Shown piece after piece: positions 1 through 11,260 of a stretch of DNA of 64,000 nucleotides. A program made the translations under genes and the position numbers. The notes beneath the pieces were generated by a model. That model was not told where the DNA came from, did not search any database, and worked only from the letters and a program-made list of their open reading frames with translations. How positions within the stretch are numbered: the stretch's first letter is position 1; every line of letters starts with the position of its first letter. This stretch comes from Manduca sexta (lineage: Eukaryota; Arthropoda; Insecta; Lepidoptera; Sphingidae), in NCBI RefSeq assembly GCF_014839805.1, contig NC_051141.1:11416777-11480776 (forward strand), in the 5' to 3' direction.

Positions 1-1424
1 TCATATCTGTATGCTATCTCACCACATAAGGAGAACAGAGCGCAACTGTATATTGCATACCCATTTAAGCACCATAACATCTCCTGCATACCTGGCTATA
101 ACATCTGTGTTGAGATTGGCCGCTGTGACCGAAATTGGGCAAGGACGGATACATTCATTCATAATTCACGTAATGGAGTAATTTATATTCTTCAATATCC
201 ATTGCTGCCTTACTAATCTCGAATCCGTGTAACCACAGTAGGAGTCGCGACAGCACATACGTCAGCCGATAAGTACAAAAAATCCCGAGTTTTTTTTATG
301 TTTTGCTTCGAAGATATTTTGAATTTTTACGGTCTTTGTATTTTTTTCCATTTATATAATTTGTATTCAATAGTAAAAACCATATAGTATTCAATAGTAT
401 TGTATATTATTGGTTATTGTGGTTAAAGGAAATCGAATTAGATAAAATTAATATTTGTGCTTAAATGGACGGTGTGTTACAATGAATTACGTCGTTTTGA
501 GGTTTAGTATATCGCACATCCGAGCTATGGCGTATTTGTTTGCAGAGTTAAGAATATAATTTTTTTGCGTACATTGTCTGCGCATTGTACCGTACAAACA
601 TTTTAGAGGTGTGTTTTCAATGATAGTCTTCACAAGGCTCATCTTAAATGTTACAGAATAGTACGAACAGCAAAGAGTCGCAACACAGGCAAGGGACGTC
701 GTCGCAGATTAAATACGATGCGGGCTAGAGGAAGATATAGCGCGATATCCCCACTACGCGCACAATCTTGTGCATTACAATATTTTAAATATGAATTACT
801 GTCTCATTTCTAAAACAATTTTAAAGCTGTTTTGTACATTCGGTCAGAAACACAATATCAGATAGTTAACCTGAATATTCTGACGGGGTCAGTACGCTAC
901 AAATCTATAAATTGTACCATTAACTTGAGAGTCGGCACAGTTTTATTTCAACCTGTGAATAAATTATGTCAATATAAACCGAAAAATTTAATTCATCATC
1001 GACGGAATCCTTATCGGAAAACCAATAGCTCTGCGTCCCGCAGCGTTCTACCCGCTTACCGCTATACGAAAAGAAGTACAAGTAAATCAATGTAAAGAAA
1101 TATTCATTGAAGTATCCATTTGCAATATCATTTAACAGATTCTTTTCAATCTATATTATTAAAAGTATTGGCTCACATATTAATTTCTTACAATAAACAG
1201 GTGTTAAAACTTTCTATTTAAAAATATTTACCTTATTAATAAGGATATCCTGATCTCCAAAATCACTAGACGGATTTCCATAGGGTATTATTAACTGTCT
1301 AAGAAGTAACTGAGGCTAGCTTTAACTGCAAAAATATTCCGGTGTTCACACAAAACACCTTAAAATTTTGCGTGTAATGCAATTCCTGCGAGACTTTTGT
1401 TGCGAAAAACATATCGAATCGAAT
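1..1424. other. Gene-free AT-rich stretch
   Basis: No open frame here resembles a known protein and no repeat stands out. The longest frame (about 87 codons near 832-1095) has no recognisable motif and is read as chance. Confidence 0.6.
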
Positions 1425-1560
1425 CTATACTAATATATAAAGCTGAAGAGTTTGTTTAAACGCTTTAATCTAAGAAACTACTAAACCGATTTAAGAGAAG
1501 ATGCTTATTAGAAATACATTACCCAAAGTGCGCTGGGCTACTCTCTATCCCGGGAAAATA
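1425..1560 (-). repeat. Retroposon 3' fragment (family B), reverse orientation
   Basis: The stretch contains the reverse complement of the 'ttcagctttatata' tail and the 'gcgttcaaacaaa' motif shared with 8155-8437, 9101-9431 and 29815-30145. It is a truncated copy of that roughly 330-bp dispersed family. I cannot assign the parent element. Confidence 0.6.
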
Positions 1561-3039
1561 TACTTTTAAATAAACACAGGGGCGTCTATCATCAAAGTAA
1601 ATAAAGCTTAAAAAAATCGCTATTGTAAGGACTTACCAAGAGCATTCAATATTAAAAATATTTACCTCTTATGATTGTATGGTATATGTGGTATATGTAC
1701 GTAATTGATAAAAATATACGAATTAGTCGAAAATTAAATGAAATATATAACAATATGAACTGCTTACAGCCTTATGTTATTTATAAAGCTACAAGATTGT
1801 TTTTAATTGGGTTATTAAAATAATCATAAACATGTCATATGCAAGCATTTAGATGAAACAATTCAATGTTTAACGGTAAACAGGTATACCAAGAATGAAA
1901 CAATAATTTCGTGGAAAATAATGCGTATAATTTGTATATTTTATCTCAATGACTCAGCGCTGAAACTTCCATAGTTTCATTTGAAAGCGCTACTCACTTC
2001 AACTACCATTGGAGACGATATGTTGTTTTCGATGTGTGGAATAAAAATCTGATTCCAAGTCTTTGGGTCTTATTATTATTTTATTCCGTTTCGCGATTAA
2101 TAAACATTGTATACATAAATGTTTATAACGATGTCTAACAGATACTTTATAAAAGCAGTTCTACGCTATTATAAAATCTATTTAAATTAGAATATAGGTA
2201 TTCTGAAAATAACGCATTGTTGCCAACAGATATATATGAGTTTGTTAAATAATATAACGTATATTTATATTGCGAACAAGGGTTCGATAAAATATCAGCG
2301 GATGCCTTATCACGACACATTAACGATACATATCTATTGATAATTACATAGTAATGTTTAAACATACATGCAAGAGCTCACTGAATAAACCAAACATACA
2401 TGACATAACATAACATGTTGACAAAACTGACAGCATTTTCAGCGAATTACGAAATAATAGGTCAGGGAAAAAGCGTTTCCGTATATAGTATGTTTAAACT
2501 TGTAATAAAATCTCTTTGGCAGTACTATTTGTATCTGGATGCTTTTGATAACATTAAAAGAATTACATTTCAAAAAAGAAATAAATTTGTATAATGTTGT
2601 TATCAGCTATTTTCAATTTATTTTTTAACCGACTTCAAAAATTTAAAATAGCTAGTTACGCTAGATAAATACATTTACGAATATACGAAAACAATGTGCT
2701 GCTAGCGTAAAAAGTCAGCATGTCAGATCGTCACCGGAGATGAACACACCGCCGCAGCACAGCAAATGGAAGCTATTAAGGGTATATTTAAATTTGTGAA
2801 CTGTACACTACCCAAATTCATTCTCTGATACATATAGCTGGTCAAATGTGGGTGCATTACACTCCCTGCCCCGAATAAAGAGGAAATAAAAGGATGAAAC
2901 ACCATACATGTACTTGGTACTACACCTTTGACTGTGTATGTTTGTTAGTAGTAAATGCAAACCTACTCCTTTTAATTGATTTGAAAAAAATTAACTCATA
3001 GATGGACTATGCAACAAATATAGCTTAACTAGTTATTTT
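1561..3039. other. Gene-free stretch
   Basis: AT-rich DNA without a supported gene. A short 'aaccgacttcaaaaa' piece near 2625-2642 matches, in reverse, the 'tttttgaagtcggtt' edge of a LINE 3' family seen at 3040-3135 and 22012-22545. Confidence 0.55.
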
Positions 3040-3135
3040 TATTAAGCACGGACTCCAAAATTGGTATCCAATATATACCTGCTATGTGAAATATTTTTTT
3101 GGTTTTGAGTGGTTTTTGAAGGCGGTTTAATTTTT
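3040..3135 (+). repeat. LINE 3'-end fragment (family with 'gtggtttttgaag')
   Basis: It shares 'ccaaaattggta' and the 'gtggtttttgaa' edge with 22012-22100 and 45535-45615, where the same family is longer. Only the front of the element is present here. Confidence 0.5.
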
Positions 3136-3221
3136 TGTTAAAATTATTTTTATCTTTCTGTCAAAATAAGTGAATGTAAAAAAGAAATTTGAAAACTTTT
3201 TAAATTTGTATTGTGAAAAAG

Positions 3222-3575
3222 GAAAAAATGCAGTTCAAACCGTGAAAAAAATAGTGTTGTTTTTGGACCTAATGCAGTAACATGAAGAGTAGCACAAAGT
3301 TTGGCTTAAGCGTTATCAATCCGTGAATTTTGATGCCAAAGATGCACCTCGCTCTGGTCGCCCTGAAACGGATAAATAGGATGCCATTTTTTAAAAAGTG
3401 GAGTAAGATCGACATAATATCAATTGTTACGATATACATAGCTGAAGAACTAAGAAATAACCACAGAAGAGTTTTGATCCCCTTGAAAAAAACTGGGTAC
3501 ACAAAAAAGCTCTAAATTTGGGTGTCCACGAGCTCACTCATAGAAACCTAATGAATCGTGTAACGTGACGTAACG
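3222..3575 (+). pseudogene. mariner-like transposase N-terminal remnant
   Basis: Reading through several frame breaks gives a run typical of insect mariner transposases: an 'A-Q/V-T-V-K-K-I' start, then WLKRYQSVNFD, DAPRSGRP, an IAEEL helix, LKKTGYTKKL, and VHELTHRNLMNR just before the catalytic domain. These correspond to the helix-turn-helix DNA-binding half and the linker WVPHEL-type motif. The first catalytic Asp region and everything after it are missing. In-frame stops (for example after ETDK near 3379) and at least two frameshifts make it a dead fossil. No terminal inverted repeats could be matched. The superfamily call is firm; the subfamily is not. Confidence 0.8.
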
Positions 3576-5056
3576 TGTGTGAGAAATACTCACATAAAAA
3601 CGTAATACATACGTGTACAGGTCGTTTTAATGTATAATTTGTAACAATTATCGATATCTTTACTAATGCCAATGATAAACCAATACAAAATGCCATAACT
3701 GTGCAAAAGACGAAGCATTTTCTAATTTATTTTACAAGGGTGTATTTCTATTTCACGCTAGATAGAGTAACTACTGAATGTGCGAATTTTTTTTTGTGGG
3801 TATTCCAATTCCACTGAACCATTTCCAAACTAACAAACCTACCGCAACATCGAATAAGGACTGTTTAATAATTTAACTATGAAATATGTATACAATAGAT
3901 TTAGGTCTAGTCTTGCGATGTAGGTACTCTCGTCCCGCTGTTCAGCTATATATAAAACTCGGCCGAATACGAGAATAACTTGCCTACCCAGGGTCCAGTA
4001 TACCAACGCTTATTACTATTTAATATATTGGACATAATATTTAAAATATTGTGAACATTGCTGCACCTATCACGATTCGAAATATAGAGTCTTATAAAGG
4101 TCTAATAGACAAAACGCAGCGTAGACTTTGTAATGGGATTTTGTTGATAAATAAAGAGCCAAATGCCTAAGTTTAAAGTTAAAACCTTTCAAGATAAACC
4201 GCGTAAAGAAGGATACTAATACCGCTTAATTACCAATTGCAGCCAGAGATTTCCATCGCCTAATCACATGGAATGTGTGTACTTTTCAAATAAATTTGCA
4301 ACACGAACACATAGCAGAAAGTATTGATAGTGATTCTCTCGAAATAGGCAGCTCTTTTGAAACGACCTGCATCGACGAACTATGCACTTGCAATGAATAG
4401 TGAATAAGGGTAATAATAACTCCGCCACTGATCACGTATATTTCCTATTCTGTTATTAAATTAAAGTCAACGATGTAAAAAACAACAAATACTTGAAATC
4501 ATAAGGATTTACTAATAATGAATGCAAAAGTTTGTGAAAACGTTTAGATGTTTGGATGATTGCTCTAGATAACCACAGTAATCACTGAACGGTTTCGGAT
4601 GAATTAAACATACAAATAAAACATTTTCCTGAATTAACACAATATAGACGTCGGTATTTTTCGAAAAATTACTTATTAAGTAGACATTTTATACCGAGAA
4701 CGGTCTTACGAGTGGATAGTCGCGAGCCACACTTAGTTACGTCATTTATATTGATTTTTATAGTGTGTATTCATGTGTTTTGGGTGATTATAGCGTTTAT
4801 GCCAATTTCAATTGTATTACTGCCTTAATTACCAGGATTTCTGGAAACTACTTTAACTTTTTATTTATTCATAGCCACATTAGGTACGTGGTCGTAATAG
4901 TTTATTGTCAGCGCACAAGTATGAACGAATTAACATTTAGGAAACGTCACATAATATTGAAGAGACAGTGAAGACTATTTGGGATCATTATAATGATTTA
5001 AACCATATATGATAAAAGACAACTTCCAACCTTCAATATGAGTTGTACAATGAAGT
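3576..5056. other. Gene-free stretch
   Basis: AT-rich sequence with no supported coding exon or recognisable repeat. Confidence 0.5.
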
Positions 5057-5277
5057 CAGGTCAGATGTAGGTCACAAAAGTAGGCAAAGAAATACTAATT
5101 TCCAATCGTCATTCAACTTTTTTCTGCGTATCAACAATCGTTTTATAATTATTAAAATAAACATCGAAAATTGGACTTTATGTTAGATACCGAAAAATGA
5201 ATATTACGATTGAAGTTAAAGTTTTTAAAGCTTTTTGAAATATTGAATTTCTTCAAGTACTTTTGTGACTGACGGTA
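5057..5277. mobile_element. Short MITE-like element with Tc1-type ends (candidate)
   Basis: A 'gtcacaaaagta' motif near 5071 faces its inverted copy 'tacttttgtgac' near 5259, and the right edge ends 'gacggtata', compatible with a TA target site. About 200 bp lies between, with no coding. A related piece sharing 'tatcaacaatcgtttt' occurs at about 13623-13830. The left end is diverged, so the boundary is approximate. Confidence 0.45.
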
Positions 5278-7920
5278 TATAGGACAGGTTATTGTTATAT
5301 ATCGTTGACAATAGCAGTTCAATGTTGTATATTTGTATATTACCTAGGCGTTGCTCGCGGCTTCATCCGCCAAAATATTTTCACAACCTTTCGCATTCAT
5401 AATATTATATGTAAATGAAAACAATTTAAATTAAGTTTGTATCCAAAAAGCATATTTAACTTCAAAGAAACACTGTACAATGTTGAATAATGAATTCAAA
5501 ACCTCGGCAGCGCTGTAAAGAATAAAGCAAAAAAAGGGTTAATAGTAAAGTGAGTTTGAACTATTTGTAACGCTCAACAGTAAAAGAGCACGAAAGAGGG
5601 GAACCTTTAAATAACTCCTAATGTTTGTATATAAAATGTGCTGTGTATGTCTATATCAAAGCGCGACACATTCGCTGTTTTCCAAACGTGAAAAATAGCT
5701 GGGATTAAAATTTATGCAGAGCTTAAAACTCGGCAGCAATTAAGTACTATAGATTCCCGTTACAAACGTTGTAGTTTATTTTCTGACGTTTAATGAAAAC
5801 GACTGTCCATCGTGTCGTCTAAGGCACTGTTTTCAGTAACCTCTGAGATCTGAGAGAGTAAATAGAAAAATAAACTAAACTACTACAAGAATAAAGAGTA
5901 AACTACGGTACGTTTGGAAATATTTTGCTAGTAGAACATTTATCGCATCGTCGCGTCGTGCAATATCAAACCGATCCAAGTTTTAACCGAAGTTCATTGT
6001 GGTAGTTTTTAAATTAATTAAAAATGTTTCCAACTAATTCCATTTTAAAATTCACTTTAACGGAAAATGAAACTTCGCTTTCCTGATTAACTATAACATT
6101 TACATTTGCGTCGGAAGAGGGAATTAATATAAAATACAGATATTTTAAAATATGGCAACCATTTTTTATTATTACACGAGATTTATGATGTACTCAATGC
6201 TGCGAAAAAATTCTCGTTCATAAATCTACAGCAGTAGAGCTTAACCCAATTAGCGTTATGTTTTTCTATAAACTACTGCGTAAAAAAATATAAAGGCTCT
6301 GATAATAATGAACAGAATTCATTATACGGATAGTGTTCTAATAACTTAATAGATTAACATGGAATGTGAAATATAAAAAATGCAATATCCAAGCTCTATT
6401 ATCCAACTCCTATCAATAATTATTATAAGTATTGCCAAAAATTGCCAATTCATCAATTAATTGCCAATAGACAATTTTCTAAACATACTAAATCATAAAA
6501 ATTAATTATTTAGAAAAAAACGAATCATATTCTTACAATAAGTTAAAACGATAACCTGCAATAAGTAACGCTGCCGCGATGCTATGTCCGCACGTCTATA
6601 ATATCTTTAAATGTACCTCTGGATCTTTACAAGTAATCACTGCAAAATGGTGTTTTTACACTTGGCATTATATTCAAATTTTATGTAAACTTCAAATGCA
6701 AAAAATCAAGGTTTTAAGAGATGTTCTACGTGCAGCAGTGGTCGCATTTATCTTATTTACATTCTTATCTAAGTTGGAACTTTCATAATGCAGAATGATT
6801 TATACATATACGCGTATGGTAATGTGTCAACTCTCTTTATTCTTGTTTCGAGCATGTTTTAGCCGTAATTGTAGGATTTATTATATTTTATAAAGGTCTG
6901 ATTTTGACGCTGATAAACTGTATGGAAATATATACGGTAATATGTTATTTTACTTTGACTAAATAACATGTTCATTTTCAACATTATGTCAAGTTTTTGA
7001 ACATGTATGTAAGTAACACTGATACTATATAAATAAATGACAAATCATAATAATGAAACAATTGGCTGCGAACTGGGCCCATGTAAGTTTCCTTGCAAAA
7101 TTAGGTTAACTGGTTGCTCATCTTCCTTGAGACTATAACTTTGTCTTCCACATTTAGAGCGATCTCGGTGACGACATCCACTATGCAGCAGGTTGCATTC
7201 GCACGGGAAATGAACACAATCACCCAATAAACAATTCAACAAGCAAAACGAGCTTTGGCGCTGTTGCTTGAACTTTGTTCAACTGCTTCCCTTTAAACAT
7301 CGCTTGCAGCCATTATTTGCCAAACAAGATAGGTCATTAAGGAATCTATTTGACTGGGACGCTCTTCAAGTTTCAAGTAAAAAAGGATTTTCTTAGTACG
7401 GTATTAATATAAAATCGGTAGGTAATGGTAAAAAATACAGTAAACAATTATAACCTTAAATGCTTTCCAGTATAAACTTGGAGCATCATTCTTAAGATTG
7501 ATAGGTATGGCAATTACACGTTCATTAATCGTAAGTAACAAACAATTCAATAATTAAACGAAAAGAGTTAATGAAAATTTAAACAGAGTCGCGTGAAAAA
7601 TCGATCCCAATATATCTAATTATGGCGAGGCGCGAGCCGAACCTAGCTACGCATACGTTATAAGGCTGGCGCATGCTCTGCCGTGCATGCTGAACAGGGC
7701 AACGGTAATGTTCGTGCACACGTAAGTAGATATCTGACATGTCATGTGCATATTCTATAGCATTAACAATAGCATTTTAATTACGCGATAGTTTACCTCC
7801 ACTCCAATTATACTGTAAATGCAATACAATAACATTCGTAATATATCGATTTTGAAATAAACTAGGGTGCAAATGGATCACGACGTGGTAAGTCGTCCAT
7901 AAACAACCCAAATATCAATA
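5278..7920. other. Gene-free stretch
   Basis: No supported gene. A retroposon head fragment ('ttgctcgcggcttcatccgcc') lies near 5352. A short CG-richer patch at about 7620-7720 has no coding signature. Confidence 0.5.
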
Positions 7921-8130
7921 GACTAGCTTTTGCCCGCGGCTTCGCGCGCGTTATAAAGTTTTTCAGGCTAAAGTTTTCCGTTATAAAAGTAGTAGTTTCC
8001 CGGGAGCCTATGTTCTTCCCGGGGCCTTAAACTGTCTCCATACCAAATTTCACCTTAATACGTTGGGTAGTTTTTGAGTTTAACACGTTCAGACAGACAG
8101 ATGCAGCGGGGGACTTTGTTTTATAATATA
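7921..8130 (+). repeat. Retroposon 3' fragment (family A)
   Basis: It begins 'ctagcttttgcccgcggc', passes a 'ttcccgg' block and a 'ccaaatttcacc' block, and ends with 'gacagacagatgcag' and 'actttgttttataatat'. This layout recurs at 14255-14455 and 35540-35690. It is the 3' end of a non-LTR-derived dispersed element common in Lepidoptera. No coding part is attached. Confidence 0.7.
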
Positions 8131-8154
8131 TTTTTTAGAACATTTTAAGTGAAA

Positions 8155-8437
8155 CAATCCCGTCATACATCATTGTTGCATAACTTTAACCGTTTACGCA
8201 GCGCACGCAACGGAAGCTCTCAAAACTAATAAATTGTCCCCGTTTTGGCAACATGTTTCGTTACTGCTCCGCTCCTATTGGGTAAAGCGTGATGATATAA
8301 GCCTATAGCACTCCACGAACAAAGGGCTATCCAACGCAAAACGAATTTTTCAGTTTGGACTGGTAGTTCCTGAGATTAGCGCGTTCAAACAAACAAACAA
8401 ACTCTTCAGCTTTATATAATAGTATATATAGAAGTAT
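8155..8437 (+). repeat. Retroposon 3' fragment (family B)
   Basis: It matches the full copy at 9101-9431 through 'cgtttacgcagcgcacgcaa', 'ctgctccgctcctattgg' and 'gcgcgttcaaacaaac', ending in 'ttcagctttatataatag'. The head is missing, so it is truncated. Confidence 0.7.
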
Positions 8438-8912
8438 AGATTTTCAAACACAATGAAATTAGTAATGAGTCACTTTTCCCACACAATTGCATGCTTGTTA
8501 GTCGTCCTGAGAACGCATACTATCTCTACCGTCCAGCCGCAACATACATATCTCTGGCTCACTATTACAAGGTTTTATGTAATTTTTTACTTATATAGCA
8601 AAAATTACATTATAATTTTCATCTTGGTAAAAGACAATATTTTATTGTTTCATCTTTATTTTATTTTTGGGGAGTATTGGAAATATTCAATAAAACCTTA
8701 GAATTATGTGATTTAATTTAAATTGCATATCAAATATATACAAAGAACCTGGAACAATGAGACAACGATATACCTAAAGTTATGTAGCAGAACCATATCG
8801 GGTGTAAAACCTAAGAATTGAGCTAACTATAATGAAAGTAACTCGCACAGAACTGTATTTATATATAGGTATGATGCACTTGTGAATATCTTTAACTGGT
8901 ATTTTTATACAC

Positions 8913-8980
8913 CACTAGCTTTTGCCTGCAGCTCCACCCGCGTGAATAAGTTTTTCTGGGATAAAGTTTTCCGTTATAAG
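8913..8980 (+). repeat. Retroposon head fragment
   Basis: A short copy of the 'ctagcttttgcctgcagctc' head with 'gttttccgttataag'. It is the front of the same type of element as 9101-9431. Confidence 0.55.
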
Positions 8981-9100
8981 TCATGCCCATTCATAAGTCG
9001 TTAAAACCGAAATTTTATAACCAATAAAGATTTTCCGACTACAAGTATTCTTTATAGTAACTTTTATATACAGACCTAAGCAAATATTAAGGGAAAAAAA

Positions 9101-9431
9101 CTAGGTTTTGCCCGCGGCTCCGCCCGCTTGAGGATGTTTTTTCGGAATACACTTTTTCGTTATAAAGTCTCGCAATATATTTTCCCGGGATAGCAACTTG
9201 AATCGTTTACGCAGTGCACGCAATGGAAGCTCTCAAAAGTAATAAATTTTCCCCGTCTTTGCAACATTTTTCAGTACTGCTCCGCTGCTATTGGTCATAG
9301 TGTGATGATATATAGCTTATAGCCTTTCACGAACAACGGCTATCCAACATAAAAAGAATTTTTCAGTTTGAAGTAGTAGTTCCTGAGTTTAGCGCGTTCA
9401 AACAAACAAACTCTTCAGTTTTATATACGTA
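9101..9431 (+). repeat. Retroposon family B, near full copy of the 3' unit
   Basis: Head 'ctaggttttgcccgcggctc' and tail 'ttcagttttatata' enclose about 330 bp, giving a reference copy for fragments elsewhere in the window (1425, 8155, 18228/19004, 29815). There is no open reading frame of note. Confidence 0.7.
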
Positions 9432-11084
9432 TAGATATAGATTTAAAGAGTAATGCTACAAATGTAAACAAATAAAACAATTTAAAAATAAAAATCACAA
9501 TGAATTTTGCACTGCCGCGAGTAAATCCGGTAGAGAACATTAGTGTGCAGCAAGAGTAGAAATTGTAGCCTCAGAACAGAGAAGGGTGGCGTACACTTTG
9601 TTTGAATTGAGGTTTTGTCAAAGACGAACAGTCCTCCTCGGTTAAATGAGAAATTGGAGCACTTGAGACAACGATATAATGTCGCTAGAGCTACAGACAC
9701 CTTTGACGAGCGATTGTTACAGAAACTACCGCCTCGCAATAATTGAGCTGAGTAGTGGGAAATGTGAAATATTTTCTCCTTATTTCGGCGCTGTTACCCA
9801 GAAATTATTTGAATCTTTTTTGAATGTTCAGGCGTCTGTATGTATTTATAAAGGAGCAGTAATATTTATTTCATTAAAATTTGCTACTCCTGGTTTGAAA
9901 ACAGGTAGAAACGCTAAAAAACTTGGTAAGTGCGAGATGGACTCGATCATTGAGGGTTCCATACAAACGTGTAGATTTGAAATTTAACGTTCAAAATTGA
10001 TACACTTAACTTTGCCACTCGAACCTAAGAAACGGTTATTGCACCAACCGCAAATAAGTTTATTATAGTAAATTAAGACTTTTTTTGTTAATAAAGAAAA
10101 TAATATTTAGGGTTTTCAGTTTTTCCTTTACATGTGCTGTAAAATATTGCTTCTTGCCAAATTTAATGATTTTATGTCAACCCTTTAGTTTTGAATCCCT
10201 TGTGAAATCGCATAATATGCTTAAGCATGTGACGGAAAGTGTTATGACTTTCGGTCACGTTGACTTTCTTTCACGGCTGAAAGAAACGGCGTACCCGAGT
10301 CTGAGACCCGATAATATGGTATAAATTTCAATTTGACAACTCTACTTGTCCTCAGGTAATAAATCTTGACAGACAGATGGCCAAATGGCAACAAAGTGAT
10401 CCTATAAACGTTTGTTAAATGTTACATGTATAGATGTTAATACATTTATTTTCTGTTGACTTCGACCGACGTGCGGACTTCTCGATCATGTGTGGGTTTA
10501 AAAATACATACAAATAAATAAATTGACTCGACTAGTGCGTCGAGACGAAAAATATTCAGTAGTGCCTGAATATTTTTCGTGCAACCCTTTTTTTTCAGCT
10601 ATTTTATAAAGTTTTCTCAGGTTTTTTTTAGGTATAAAACCCCGAAAGGTAAGTAGATTGCTTGAAATGAAACATTTATCTTTTCTGCTAGGAAAAAATA
10701 TTTTATCTAAAAAAAATCAAATGTTTATTTTTTTATAAATGTTTACAAATTCATGGGTACTTACTTATTATTATTACAATCTGATTTCCGAAAGGGCTGA
10801 TTATTTACCTTGTCTAAATTTACGGTTAGCAAAGAAATGAGTCATTAGGTGTATTAAATGGTCAGTAAAGTAAATTTTTATGATCCACTTAGAATTTATT
10901 ATCCGGTTATAATATCAATTGATTACCTGTGTGGGGAATACTACAATCATTATTTTTTCCTTTGAAGCCTTCAGTTAGTCTCATTGAAATCGCTCGGAAT
11001 AACATCTTAAACTAGTAGCTAAAAAACCATACATTTTTATATTTATACACTTTTTTTTTATTTTTAAAATAATGTGTAGAAGCC
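9432..11084. other. Gene-free stretch with one hairpin
   Basis: A 102-codon frame at 9679-9987 has no recognisable domain and is not called. Near 10368 a 'gacagacagatggc...caacaaagtgatcctataa' segment resembles another lepidopteran repeat tail. The hairpin at 10545-10580 is listed separately. Confidence 0.5.
10545..10580. repeat. Perfect 14-bp-stem hairpin
   Basis: Arms 'acgaaaaatattca' and 'tgaatatttttcgt' are exact inverted copies separated by the 8-base loop 'gtagtgcc'. The sequence directly shows the structure. Its role is unknown; it could be the core of a small foldback element. Confidence 0.8.
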
Positions 11085-11260
11085 TATAGTGGAGGGTTAC
11101 TAAACGAACCGTCCCACAAGGAAAGAGAAATATGGGAAGACCACAAAGACATTGGGTGAAGAAATCATACCCTTGGCAGGAAAAAACTAATGAAAAAAAT
11201 ACAGTGGAATTGAGAATCTCCTCCTTTTCTTGAGAACGGTTAAAAATAGCACGGGATAGA
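11085..11260 (+). pseudogene. LINE ORF2 C-terminal scrap with 3' tail
   Basis: Translation gives GKRNMGRPQRHWVKK, matching the GRP-x-x-RW-x-D/K motif near the C-terminus of RTE-type reverse transcriptase polyproteins. Just after it comes 'cagtggaattgagaatctcc', matching the 3' tail family seen at about 22498. Only a scrap remains, so clade assignment is tentative. Confidence 0.5.

Noticed and set aside
7045..7242. Cys/His-containing minus-strand frame
   Set aside because: Cys spacing matches no zinc-binding family and no splice signals frame it.
9679..9987. 102-codon plus-strand frame
   Set aside because: No domain, no splice context and no repeat relatives; length is within chance expectation for this window.
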